Under the pieces are notes generated by a model. The model did not search any database, was not told the DNA's origin, and was given only the letters and a program-made list of their open reading frames with translations. From positions 186,001-250,000 of the forward strand of contig CAOLHI010002146.1 of assembly GCA_948474755.1 (NCBI GenBank): a stretch of DNA of 64,000 bases, written 5' to 3'. Below, one piece after another: positions 45,356 to 56,600 of the stretch (positions within the stretch are counted from its first letter, which is position 1; the number at the start of each line of letters is the position of its first letter). Position numbers and translations under genes: made by a program. This DNA comes from Ctenosaura bakeri. Lineage: Eukaryota; Chordata; Lepidosauria; Squamata; Iguanidae.

Positions 45356-48300
45356 GCAGCATTATTACTCTCTGATTCTATTCTCCTCTGTCATAGCAGG
45401 AAAGACTACATGGTCTCTTGGGATGGTACTGCACATGAAGCAGAAAGAGGCAGTAATATTACTGCCAAATGAACGACAAATGGTACAGTCCAGAAAGATG
45501 ACATTCTGGTATCTGGCTATATGTATTGTACAGATGAAACAGGACTGGTGTAATCTGCAGAGGCCAGTGCTAGGACTTTGGCTGCTGTGATTTGTAACTC
45601 TCCCCATCCAGATCTGATGCAAGATATTTTGCTGCCTGAGACTGAAGAACAAGATCATATCTCCTTCCATGTCATGTATGTTAGCTGACTGGACTGGAAG
45701 TTGATCTTTCTCCAGTATTGATGAAGGGACAGCATCCTTCACTACACCAAATGGCAACAGACTTATTTAAAAAGGGCACAGGGCAGGCTGTGTGCCACTT
45801 AGCTTGCTGCCACATCCGACATCTGCACCCTGAGAAAACTGCCTGAGTTTGTGTTCATGGCAGGAGCAGCCCTGTCTCCTATACACGTGGACACTAAGAA
45901 CATTTTTTTCGGAAAAAGATGTCACTGACAGGCAAAATAGGCTTTGGCGTGTACGGCTAAGCTACAAAAAAGTAGAATCTGCCCTGATGAACAAGAAAGA
46001 TGTCCCTGCTTTTTTCTGCTTGCATCATGAGGAGGTGTCTGCTGAGCTCTGTGTACAATTGTTGGGAAGATATTTCAGTAGAGTCCTGAGTTCCAAATGG
46101 CAATAAAGTGCAATTGAAGTTTTCAGGCTGTCATTATAATGTAATAATGATTTGTCTTGTTCCAGGTGGGAAGATCAAATATTTATATCATCACCCATCG
46201 GTTGGGTGGCAAGTTATTGCACCTTATTAATTAAGTGTGGATTTGTCTTAAGTAACATTTCTCTTCTGTTCAGGCTGGTGCTGGCGACACTGTGACTTTT
46301 CTGTTGCCCCAGTATCATATGGTAGTGGGTGTGGGTCTTTAATACTATCCAGAGAGGAATTCTGAGTGGCAGAATGAAAGGATGTTGGAGCACCCCTGAG
46401 GCAGAAAGAGGGCAGTTTGGGCCTGTTCAAAGAAAGTGCCATGTTCGTCTGTTTTAGCATAAAATGACCCAACAGAATCCACTAAGTACCGCTGAAATTA
46501 ACTTCAGGGAAGGAATTTCTATCTTAAACTTTTGTGGACTCAATCCACATTATCAGATGCCAGGATTCAGCTTTGGAGTCTGTCCACAAAGGCTTCATTC
46601 TATGTGTCTGGTGAAATGGAGTGAGACTAGGAAGGTTTATGCTGGAAATTGTTCGTCTGAGCTCTGTCGAATTGTGGCATTTCCAGTAACCAGAAGAGGA
46701 ACTCTGCAGCTCTTCTGTCCTTCTAGTGACTTGAGGTATCAATAGGGGGTTGGCTAGCTCTTTGTGATGGTACGCCAGGCACAAATCCTTAACAGGAGCA
46801 GATCACCTCCTTGAAAAACCATGCAGACTTCCTCAGCCTCCTTACTCACCAGCCTATCTTTAACTCTAGCATCAAATCTGAGCCTGCTGGGTCCTCATTG
46901 TTAGTCAGGGCAGCCTCTGCCACTAGACAGAATGAGAGAGCCAAGAGAGAGCAACAGGGACATTGTTCGTTCTTCAGTATGCTACGTTTTTCTTACTGAA
47001 AGAAACAAGGAGGAGTGCTTGAGGTTGTTCTGCCACTTGTGTCAAAGTAACTCAGCTGCCTTTGGGTACTGTGGTCTGCGTGGGTAAGAGGAGCTATTGG
47101 TACTCCAGGCAGCAAAATGGGTTGAGCTAGCCCTGCTCTTGGGTCAACATGCCAGTCTCTTTTTTTCCCTTTCTAAGGTTTAAAGAAAGGAGTGATCATT
47201 TAATGAATTGGCTAATCAGTTCCAAAGAGCTTTTTCTTCCTGTTAACAGGACAATGATCATGTTTGAACAAGACACCTGAACAGAGTTCTTTAGAATCCT
47301 GGCTTCTTGTTTGCAAACAAGCAGACAAAATATACTCCCCATTTACTTCTCTTTGGCTCTTCTGGCCAGCCAGAGTCCTAAACTAATTAGGAACCTACCA
47401 GGGTAGAAGAATTTCAAACAGGGCTCTTGTTATGATGATTCAATGAACAAGCCAGAGTTTGAAACCAGAGTCTGAAGGTAGCTCCCAGGGTTCTTTGAGG
47501 AGTGACAAGCCAGGATCCAGAAATAACATGGCACTGTCTGCTAGGACACTGGCTCCCAAACATTGAACTAGGATCCTAGAGAATTCTGGCTTAGCTTCCA
47601 TAGGTGGATCGTCTCAAAGGACAACAGAACTGCATGCCAGCCCTTGTGTGGGCATAACCCTAAAAGCCTGATCTGTGATCATTATGTTTTAGAGAAAATT
47701 TTTCTTGTTGATGATACCTTCAATATACTTCTAATGTGACTGGTCTTGTTACAGACTTGTATGTTTTGTGCACACACACCTTGTTTGTCTCTTTGGGGAA
47801 ACGGTATTTTTGCAGATCAAGGCTGGTGAATGTTGCTGAATATGCAAAGGAGTTTGCAGCTAATAAGCTTGCTGTCGTATGCCTGGTGCTGAAATGTTCC
47901 TGGGTACCCTGTCTTACTGAATTACAGGAATATTTCATTTTATTGTATTTTTTTCTTCTTCTGCCAAACAGCGTAACAAATCCAAAAGCCCCAAACATGT
48001 CTAGAAGCAATAGCTAAGGCCTGGGATTCAAGCAGGTCTTCAACACTGCTTAGTAGAGATATTTGTAATAAGATCATACAGACACATTCCATACCAAGAC
48101 CCTCTAGGGGATTACAAATTGTAGCAGAACCAGCAAAATAGTGAAAAAGTTTTGTCCACAAAACCCAGCCAAGTTTCATAAAAGCTCATTTTTTAAACAA
48201 TGATGGTTTCTATGAAGGCAATTAATTCTAAACTATACATTTAATGTACAAAATATCCAAGTAAATATTCTTTTTAAAAAAGAGTTGCTTTGCTGAATCA

Positions 48301-48480
48301 GACATGCATATCAATAACTGGGGAGCCAGAGTTTAGTTTCTCTGAACTAGATGTTTTCCTCTGAAGCACCCTTTCATAATCTGTTAGCTTCTAGATAGAC
48401 TGGATTAAAACGACCATTATCCCTAGACACGTTGCAGAAGGCAGCTTGAAAAGATATAGGCCTATCAGATAGTCCTGTGG
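45356..48480. other. 3.1 kb without recognised repeats
   Basis: This is one of the longest repeat-poor stretches. Several acceptor-like tracts exist (46,165; 47,754; 47,817; 47,971). The frame after 47,817 reads SRLVNVAEYAKEFAANKLAV, which is protein-like, but there is no convincing donor and no match I know. An intron or intergenic sequence is equally possible. Confidence 0.4.
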
Positions 48481-48487
48481 AACAGTT

Positions 48488-48548
48488 GTGGAAACCTTTG
48501 GCCCTCCAGATATTTTGACTTCAACTCCCAGAAGCCCCAGCCAGCATG
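48488..48548. repeat. MITE-like half copy
   Basis: 'ggaaacctttggccctccag' then 'acttcaactcccagaagccc' is the 'ggccctccagatgttttggacttcaactcccag' half of the common palindromic element. Confidence 0.6.
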
Positions 48549-48667
48549 ACAAATGGAAAGAGATTGTGCGAGGTATATTCCAAAAAGCATGGAAGGCCAG
48601 ATGTTCCTTACTTCTGCTGCAGGGAAGCTAGAGCAGATTTTAGTGTACTTGGGTAGTGTGCAGAAGC

Positions 48668-48880
48668 TCAGTGTCCCCCTGCAACATTTAGAGTTGTGTC
48701 AGTTGCAACATATGGTGATCCTAAAGTGACCCTATCACAGAGTTTTCTGGGATTGAGAGTATGTGTTGCACCCAGAGTCACCTGGGTAGGTTTCCATGGC
48801 CAAACAGGAAATCGAATTTTGGTCTCCAAGGTCGTAGCTCAACGCTCAAGCCACTACATCATGCTTCTTCTGTACACCAC
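48668..48880 (-). repeat. Sauria SINE
   Basis: 'atatggtgatcctaaagtga', 'ccctatcacagagttttctg', 'gcacccagagtcacctgggt', 'ttccatggccaaacaggaaa', then 'ggtctccaaggtcgtagctc' and 'gctcaagccactaca'. It is the same element and orientation as at 24,540 but more diverged. Confidence 0.85.
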
Positions 48881-48914
48881 GCTGGCTGTACCCCATACAT
48901 ATCTATCTTGAAAT

Positions 48915-49062
48915 AAGCCCCATTGAGATCCCAGGTTAATGAATAAAGGATTTCAGCCTCACTTTCTATTGATAAGTCAATGGGACTTAAGTCCTTGCTA
49001 ATGTTAATATGTTGATTTCATTTGGTTCAAAGTTGAAGTTACTTTGCCTGCATCCAGCCCAT
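48915..49062. repeat. ~90 bp palindromic short element, diverged
   Basis: 'aataagccccattgagatcc', then 'gataagtcaatgggacttaa' and 'gtccttgc' show the inverted 'agtcccattga' cores. Sequence from 49,063 to 49,838 has no recognised feature. Confidence 0.5.
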
Positions 49063-49838
49063 TGTCTAGTGGGGTTAAAACCATTTTCAGACATGAACTT
49101 CGTACACTGATGTTAAAAAAAACCCAACTTTCCTAACCTCATCTGTGAAGAATGTATTAGGAGAGCTAATATACTTGGCATAGAGTACTGCCATAAGCCC
49201 TGTATATGAAGAATTTACGTGTCCATAAGATTTTGCAGGAGTGCTGTTATTTAATATATAAATATCTTTCCAAGATTTTACTATTTGTGCTGAAAAATAA
49301 GCCATGTTTTAATTTAAAAGGGCCCTTCCTACAGAGCCTGCAAATAATGTTATCTTATAGGATTTCATGCTTTTATGAATATAACTGTGTTCATACATTG
49401 TACTCTTTAGATGGAAATAACCTCTGAGCAAAAGAACATACAAGTATCATCACATATGTGCTGTGATGCTATGTGAACAAGCCTTGGATCCGTGTACTTC
49501 TTTGCCACCTTTGGCTGGTACTGGAAGGATAAGTAAGTAGACATCAGCAGATAGTATTCCCTAACTGGGGGAAAAACAATTGAAATTAATCATGTATTTT
49601 TAAACCCTAAGTAAAAATGCAGCATCAGTTCCTTTGCATGAATTGGACCTTCTAAGCGTTGTACCAGGACAGCTGAACCTTCCAATTTTAGGTGATGGTG
49701 TTTTAATCCTGCTACATATGCTTTTAACATAGCCTTGCTTTTTGTTTATGGGTCTGTTTTCCAGAGATCGACAAGACACTGATTTACTTTTATTTTGCAG
49801 TCCAGTGTTGATTTCAAACAAGCTGGGTATGTTTTAAA

Positions 49839-50035
49839 TGACGTCCCACCTTTTCTTCAATGAGCTCAGTCTACATGGCTCTTTTCCTTTCTGCTTTAAC
49901 CTCACAACAGCCCTGTGAGGTAGGCCACATGGAAAGAGGGAGACTGGCCCAACACCTTCTGATTTTCTGACTCATTTGAACCTAGATCCCTCAAATCCCA
50001 ATCCAGTACTGTAATCACTGTTCTACGCTGACTTT
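49839..50035 (-). repeat. tRNA-derived (MIR-like) SINE
   Basis: 'tcccaccttttcttcaatga', 'taacctcacaacagccctgt', 'gaggtaggccacatgg', 'gactggcccaacaccttctg' and 'ctgtaatcactgttctac' give the same order as the 4.6 kb copy. Confidence 0.65.
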
Positions 50036-51604
50036 CCTAGCTCTCCGCTGTATCTTTCCCTAACAAGTCCTACTATCTCCAGCCAGCAGACTATGTGTGG
50101 GGCTAGCGAGCGCCAAATTGAGAAGGGCTGCATAATGGAATTGTATTCATCTGAGTGTACTAAAGGGATTGCAAAAGAAAACACAGTAGTCTGAGCTTCA
50201 CTTGAAGGACTTCTGATTAAGCATATATTATCCAGAAAGTTTCCTCCAAAGCATTCAAAAAAAATTCTTTGGCATCTTTGCCAACTTCTAATCAGTGTTT
50301 TAATCATCTCTTCCAGCAAATCAATGTCTAATTTACATGAGATGGTGAAATATTAAAGAAAAAAAACCCTCTAAGTAGTAACAATTACAAAGCCTCCTTT
50401 GTATGTGCTAAGCAAATACGCGCATGCACCCCTGTTTGTGCTTCCACAGAGCAACTCTGAGGCTCTCCACAAAAGAAATAAGGGTGCGTGTGTGAGAGAC
50501 TGTGAGAGCCTTTGGTAATATTGGAAGCACGGCATCATAAAAAGGCTAAAAAAAAAATTCTGGCCTTGGTTGCTGTTGGCAATGCAGGACTTATACAGTT
50601 CTCTTATACAAAATGAAGGGGGTGTATTTGGGGGAGCGTTCCCCCTCCAGAGAACAATGCAAAGGTCAACTGTGTTGCTTTGCTCTCCCGTCGCACGATG
50701 TGAGTGTGTTTGTGAATGCATCCCTGGAATTCCACTGTGGGATGTGCATCTTTTGAAGCCGATGCTAAAATTACTGCCTCGGTTCTTCCGAAGGCGGATA
50801 CTGATAGAAGATTCAATGAAATCTAAGGTCGCTGGTCTAGGAGGCGTTGAAAGATACCTGGCTATGATACTATTTCTGATTTAATAATGCGAATGAGAGG
50901 CTAGCCCTTTGTAATAATTAGGACTAATTACTGAAGAGGTGTTGACAGATGGGCTAAGAGGAAACAAACTGCCTTTATCCAGTAGCTTAGAGTCAGATTA
51001 CTAGGCTTGCGTTATCTGTTTCTCAGAAAGTAGATGCTTCAATCATTCACTAAGTCTTCAAAGGTGAAAAGGGATCTTAACAATATGCAGGATTTGGGAT
51101 GAAGCTATGAAATAAGTCTTTGATTTTTTTTTTAAATGTCTAAATTAATCCCCTTTCCCTAAATTGTCATAGGTTTTTAAAGTTTGAATTATAAATGGAG
51201 AATCTGATTAGGATTACTTGGAACAAAGGCAACCAGGTATCAGTGATGCCTCTGAGTGGCAATTGTAGTGGTCTGTGGATTAAGCAGTGGCTGTCCCGTT
51301 CCTCTTGTGGCTTGAATAGTAACCCCTTTCTTTCCTCTTTCTGGCCCTGCTTGTTGTCCTCTTTGGAAAGGGACGTTGTTTTAGAATTTTGTGGCTCTTC
51401 TTTAGTAGTTTGGCAAGTAGGAAGCAGGTACCAATGACAAGCCAAAGATGAAAATTTTCATAGAAGTGGAAGACTTCCTTCCAAAAGGAGCTCCGTGAAA
51501 GGCCACACCACAGTGGGCAACTTAGGAGGAAATAAATGATCCAGATAAAGAGAGAACAAGAAAGTCAAATGTTGAGCAAAATTAGCCAACATAGACATTG
51601 GGTT
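50036..51604. other. single-copy sequence with a CNE-like part
   Basis: 50,880-51,030 ('ttaataatgcgaatgagagg', 'gtaataattaggactaatta') is single-copy and rich in TAATTA/TAATTAG cores. No repeat or gene is recognised elsewhere in the block. Confidence 0.4.
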
Positions 51605-51790
51605 TTTAAAATTTTGTCCATTTGTTTATTTTCATTATACCCTGCCTTTCTCCCAATACTGGGACCCATGATGGCTTATAAGATGAATAAAGAGCACTTA
51701 TAAATAATGACATAATAAGTTAATATTCTTAAAATATATCAAAACACAGTTGAAAAGCACATCAGTTAAAATGGTACTTTGCAATTATTT
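51605..51790 (+). repeat. Family A interspersed repeat, 5' part
   Basis: 'cattataccctgcctttctc' and 'ccaatactgggacccatgat' then 'ggcttataagatgaata' open the family A arrangement. It breaks off after the A-rich stretch. Confidence 0.6.
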
Positions 51791-51914
51791 TAACCTTCAG
51801 TGAGCTTATTGTACTAGCCAAAGGCTGTGACCAGATATTAATTGCAGATCAAGAAATTATACACTGACTATATCTTGTTTCCTTCACACCAGTGAATTGC
51901 AGAGAATGGAGGAG

Positions 51915-52045
51915 AAACCATGCAGCCTTCCAGAGGCTGGACTGCCAAGTGCCAGCTGATGTAGTCAACATAGACCATAATGGGGAACACGAGGAGTTGC
52001 ACTCCATCAGCCTCTGGAGGACCGCATGATTCCCACCATATAGTG
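51915..52045. repeat. Palindromic MITE-like element
   Basis: 'gcagccttccagaggctgga' and 'atcagcctctggaggaccgc' are inverted, and 'gagttgcactccatcagcc' gives the family core. About 130 bp. Confidence 0.6.
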
Positions 52046-53012
52046 CATTGTATACATGTGTCATGTAGTGAAACAGTGATCTTTGTTCAATAGGGCCTAC
52101 CAGCTGGTATATTTTAAGTCTGCCACCCCCAGTATTTCTGAAGTACTTAACCCTACCATCTCACTATTTGCCTGTAGAAGTAGAACTGATCTTGTGCAAA
52201 ATAACATGAAACAAGGCACCTACAGGCTGCCAAATCACAGCAGCAATAAAAGTTTAACATCGCTTAGCTCAGATGAATGACTTAACAGCTAAGGCAGCTT
52301 CCCTGGGGTTTCAAATCATGACCCTCTTAACAGATGTTATCCCCACCCTCTAACCAGTCTTGACCCTTGTTTGCTGGAGGGAAAGATGGCGGCTAATAAA
52401 GAAGCAGATTTCAATTATTAATATGTTGGTAACAATGGCAGTATTTTAACGAGTGTTTAAACATTTATAACCATTTCATTGTGTGGTAAACTTGGTCATA
52501 CTTTGATCTAGATTTTCTGGTTTGAGCTAATAGCATTGGTAAAAGGCCTTAATAAATTTGGTTGGAACACAACATGGTCTGATTATGTGATGAAAGATTG
52601 ACGGTCCAGTTCCTGCCAGCTTGATGGTGTAGCACAATAAAGAGGGCTATTCAGAGCTCAAAGACCAGTGGTTCAAGTTCAGGTATTGTAGGATGGTTTT
52701 AAATTCAAGTGATGAAAGCCACTTTTCAGTTTGCTGTGTCTTTTTGTGTCTAGTGTACACAGAAGGCTTCCCAGTCCCTTAACCATGGTTAAGAGGACTC
52801 GTAGCTCCTCTGTGAGCGTATGTCCTCTTCACAAGTTACCATGGTACAGCATTACATCTGCTTGGAAGCTAATGCTAACCATGGTTAGCTTTAAAGGTAC
52901 CATTTGAAATTAGGCTTAGACCCTCCAGTGTTTCTCTGGATTAAAACCAGGCAACGTTTGTAACTTTGGTTATGCCTCCGTTTTTTGACATTTCAGTATT
53001 CGTCTCCACCAA
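52046..53012. other. single-copy sequence with a CCATGG palindrome cluster
   Basis: Three nested CCATGG palindromes lie between 52,778 and 52,889 (see findings). Nothing else is recognised. Confidence 0.45.
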
Positions 53013-53155
53013 GGGCCAGCCCAGTGTACTGGTTTAAGTGTTGGACTAAGACTCAAAGAAACAAGGGTTTGGATCTCTGCCCAGCTGTGGAAACCTGCTG
53101 GGTGACCTTAGGCAAGTCAAACTCTCTCAGCCTCCCAAGGCAATGGCAGATGGCA
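53013..53155 (+). repeat. Sauria SINE, head and body
   Basis: 'cagcccagtgtactggttta', 'agtgttggactaagactcaa' (tRNA-like box A region), 'gggtttggatctctgcccag' (drifted box B), 'ctgctgggtgaccttaggca' and 'agtcaaactctctcagcctc'. The BovB-like tail is missing, so the copy is 3' truncated. Confidence 0.9.
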
Positions 53156-53478
53156 CACCTAGTCTGTGCTGCAGTATTTTCACTTACATTACAATAAGCT
53201 TTCCTAGACAGCTTTGGAAGCAAAATGTATTTACTAAAGCTAAATGGGACGAGTTTTTTTTAATGAGATTTTTCTTTTAGATTTTTTAAATTACATTTTC
53301 CAAGAAAATTCTTGTCACAAATGAAGCCCTCTGAGAAAACACTATATAGAGCTCAACAGTGACGAGTATAATTTCTTAAAGAAAAGAAGGGGAAGAAATT
53401 TATCTCCTTTACAGCTGTTCCAACAAACAATACAGTTTTTGTTAACAGTATTTTGATTAATATCTCATCAAAACAGTA

Positions 53479-53739
53479 CAGTTGGCCTTCCATATTCATG
53501 GGTTTAACTTTCATGGATTTGATTAGTTGTGAGTTTCTCCAATCCCTGCCCTCTCACCTCAAGCGCTTCTTTTCCTGGGGGAACCTTCCTTCTTCGCAGC
53601 TTCGATTGGGCTGCACAGCCCTTTAAAAACCCACCTCTGGTCCTCCTCCTCCTCCTTCTCCGTTATTTTGATATTTGTGGTTTTTCTACTTTTGCAGGGA
53701 TTCTGCAGCCTCAACCTAGCAAATATAGAGAGCCAGCTA
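53479..53739. mobile_element. Tigger-like MITE, 261 bp, flanked by TA
   Basis: The left end 'cagttggccttccatattca' and the reverse complement of the right end 'tagctggctctctatatttg' match over about 28 bp. TA flanks both sides (53,477-53,478 and 53,740-53,741), as expected for Tc1/mariner-superfamily insertion. There is no transposase frame, so it is non-autonomous and was mobilised in trans. Confidence 0.8.
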
Positions 53740-53759
53740 TATAATACAGTAAAGCTCTT

Positions 53760-53855
53760 AGGCAGAATTCATGTGACAACTTATTTAGGAGTAAGTTCCA
53801 CTGAACTCAGTGGGACTTACTAATGAATAGGCATGTATAGGATTCTGTCTCTCTC
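53760..53855. repeat. ~90 bp palindromic short element
   Basis: The best copy in the window: 'aggagtaagttccactgaac' faces 'tcagtgggacttactaatga', followed by 'ataggcatgtataggattct'. The left arm reads 'gcagaattcatgtgacaact' inwards. It folds into a near-complete hairpin. Confidence 0.65.
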
Positions 53856-54477
53856 TCTCTGAAGAACATTTTTAAACAGATCATTTTTGAAATCTTCAGG
53901 TTCTTCTTGACCCTGAACACATGTGATCTAACAAGTTAAACTTTATCCATAAGTTGGTTCCCCCTTTCAGTGTACCAAGCAAAATTTTATTTTATGATTG
54001 TGCCAGACCTTGCAAATTTTTAATAGAAAGTTTACTTCTACAGATCTATTATTATTATAATAATAAAATGCTGCAACTTAAAATATATCCAGCACTATTC
54101 ACTTTCTGGAGAGTTATGGAAAGGTAGGAGAAAGCATACACTTGAACACAGTCTTTAAAAAATTGCTTTTAAAGAAGCATCCCCGGAAATCTCCCACAAA
54201 AACAAAATGGGGAAAAAAAATGGGGAGATTTAGTTTACTTGGGAAAGCTACCAAGAAATGAGGATCTCCCTGGCATGTAGATACAAAGAACATAAAACAG
54301 CTCTGAAGCAACAGGTTTAAATTCCTGGGAAGCTGTTTAAAATTCCATTTGTGCCCCAGTATTAAATGGGTGTAAAACCAGATCGAGTGTTATGATTTCC
54401 CCTAAATAAAACAAAAATTCTCTAAAATGTTAAATTTTCCTCCATTGAAGTGCTGAGAATTTTCTCTTATCTGACAG
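53856..54477. other. AT-rich sequence with small simple repeats
   Basis: (TC)n at about 53,850 and 'attattattataataataa' at 54,048-54,066. Nothing else is recognised. Confidence 0.45.
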
Positions 54478-54560
54478 CCTAATCAAATTTGTGTCTACTC
54501 TGAAGTAAGTCCTGTTGACTTCAGGGAGATTTAGATTCACATAAGTGTGAAAAGGATTGC
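54478..54560. repeat. ~90 bp palindromic short element, diverged
   Basis: 'ctactctgaagtaagtcctg' and 'ttgacttcagggagattta' with 'agtgtgaaaaggattgcc' match the family at 53,760. Confidence 0.55.
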
Positions 54561-55584
54561 CACATTAGCCCTCTTGGCTAATCCTGTGCCCCAAGGATTC
54601 TCTATAAGTAACCAGAAAAGTTACACCAGCTCAAGTGTGTGGTGTTTTCATAGATTGTGTGTGTATCTTTGTAACCTGGAGGTTTTGTCATTGGGGGAGT
54701 GGTCTGAAAGAATCAAGAGGAAGTTTTTAAAAAGAGTAACTGATTTCTTGATCAAGATGGTAGCCTCTGGAAATCCAAATAATTAAGGAGGGGGGAAAAG
54801 AGTTGTGTTCGTGTTCCTTTAAGATGGCTTGGTATGCCTGCATATTACGAGTGACTTAAAAAGAAAAAGACAATTACAAACACATTATGTTAAAGAAAAG
54901 TGTCCAAAACATCCAGTGGTAGATGTTGGGCACCTAACAAGATTGCACCCCCAGCAGTGGCACTTCTGCCATCCTCCTTGAGGCCCCGGGATATATTTCT
55001 TCTTGATTTTGTTCCCTGTTCACCATCCTATCCAAGTAAACAAGTGGTTAAAAGAGCAAGGAGGAAGAGCAGCATCTTCTGCTCACCTTGCACATCTCTC
55101 TCTGTCTCTGGGTGATTGTTTGGATTGGGCCCAAACATAAAGTACAAGCAGATTGGCAACAGCACAGAGAAGCGGAAAGGCCCACTGAGGGCATGTTGTC
55201 CAAGCACCCCTCCCTTCCCACCTCAAATTTTGCACCAGCACCACATATCTTCAGTTCATTCTCCTCTGTGTCTCAGGAAAGAGGTTGGGATTTTGGCTGA
55301 GAGACAATTACAGTGGATTTTTATGATGAGGCCTTTGTGGTTTAATCTATTTATCTTGGGAAATGAGCGGATGCTTAAGTCAGACCACAAGAAAGTTGCA
55401 TCACGCTAGAACTATGATGGTAAAATAGACCTCATAGTGCATGGCACCTTCTGGAATAAATGAAGAGGGTACAAAGCCTTCTCAGTAATTATATTAAAAA
55501 TTGCCATTGACGTAAATTGCTTCCTATGAGAAGGAATTCAGGTCCCTTGGGTTGCTCACCTGAAACTTTTGTTATTACACATTC
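54561..55584. other. single-copy sequence, no feature seen
   Basis: Overlapping short frames at 54,900-55,409 have no recognisable content. Confidence 0.4.
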
Positions 55585-55715
55585 AGAGTTTGGAAAAAGT
55601 GCCCTTTTTGGACTACAGCTCCCAGAATGCCTCAGCCAACCAGGCCATTGGCAGACTGGCTGGGGCATTCTGGGAACTTTAGTCCCAAAAGGGAACTTTC
55701 CCATGCTTTGGATAT
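55585..55715. repeat. Palindromic MITE (CAGAG family), near complete
   Basis: 'cagagtttggaaaaagtgcc' and 'ctttttggactacagctccc' form the left arm; 'ctggggcattctgggaactt' and 'tagtcccaaaagggaacttt', then 'cccatgctttgga', the right arm. This is the clearest full copy of the family, about 130 bp. Confidence 0.75.
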
Positions 55716-55959
55716 ACTTTTCCAAAGAGTTAATCATTTTGGTACAGCAGGCAACGTTCTTATTTTGAAGTTCAAAATTGCCTTTTTCTTTTTTTAATGA
55801 CATGCCTCACCTTTTCAAAGAAGAGAACGATGTGAGGTGTCTATCATGTATCATGTTCTTATGCCCTGTGGGTGGGAAAGGAAAGTAACAGAACAGACAA
55901 ATAAATAAATGGGGTGTTGAAAGTGGCATTCTGTTGAGTTGAGCCGTTGCGCAACGGCA

Positions 55960-56245
55960 TTGCAATCAGCTTACCGTCTTCTGCTGGTTGGCTGCCAAAA
56001 ATTCTATAATGTTATACTAGGGCTAGATTAATTAAAGAGTAATTAGAAGGGAATAAATCGAGCAATCTTATAAAAAAAAGTTTGTCATGGGAAAAATATT
56101 TGTCTAGGATTAATTAGATTTCAAATGAAGTGCAGCTTTAAATTGCTGAAAATTATGGAATCCTTAATTGCAGCTTGGGCCCAATTAATTTCAGATATTA
56201 TAACAACTTGATATACTTCTACTTCTGTCATTTCCCTACTTTTTG

Positions 56246-56279
<34 letters not shown>

Positions 56280-56600
56280 ACCTTCTCTTTCAAATGAGCT
56301 TATTTCAGGAAATGTCTGCTAAAATGTCTGGAAGGTGTTTAATTAAACCTGTGCTGTCTGAGGACATTCTTAGCAAGACCTTGCTTACATGCAGTTTGTG
56401 CCTGCTCTAGCGGCACCCCTAATTAAAAGGGCCGGGCCAACTGATCTCTAGCTGACAGATGGCTCTGCGTGGCTGGAAGAGCAAGCCTCTAGACGGTAAC
56501 CTTTTCTGGTGTCCCCGGCTTATCAATTTTCTGCTAGATTGCCATGATTTACCTCGTTCGCACACCCAAATTCCCTTCCAAGCCTGAATGTCCAAGGCTA
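55960..56600. promoter_or_regulatory. Candidate conserved enhancer (homeodomain-site cluster)
   Basis: Single-copy DNA with many TAATTA-class sites: TTAATTAA (56,028), TAATTAG (56,040), TTAATTAG (56,110), TTAATTG (56,164), AATTAATT (56,183), the palindrome GTTTAATTAAAC (56,337-56,348) and TAATTAAAA near 56,420. There is no transposon sequence apart from an (AG)n tract at 56,258-56,279. This texture is typical of deeply conserved developmental enhancers. Conservation itself cannot be seen from one sequence. Confidence 0.4.
56258..56279. repeat. (AG)n microsatellite
   Basis: About 11 AG units after an A-run. Confidence 0.9.

Noticed and set aside
46152..46226. Frame after 'cttgttccag' reading RSNIYIITHRLGGK
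   Set aside because: It looked briefly like the start of an aldo-keto-reductase-type beta-subunit exon, but the residues that define that family do not follow and a stop comes soon after.
47755..47880. Acceptor-like sites with a protein-like frame (SRLVNVAEYAKEFAANKLAV)
   Set aside because: No good donor follows, two alternative acceptors compete, and I could not match the peptide to any family. Worth a database search but not annotated as an exon.
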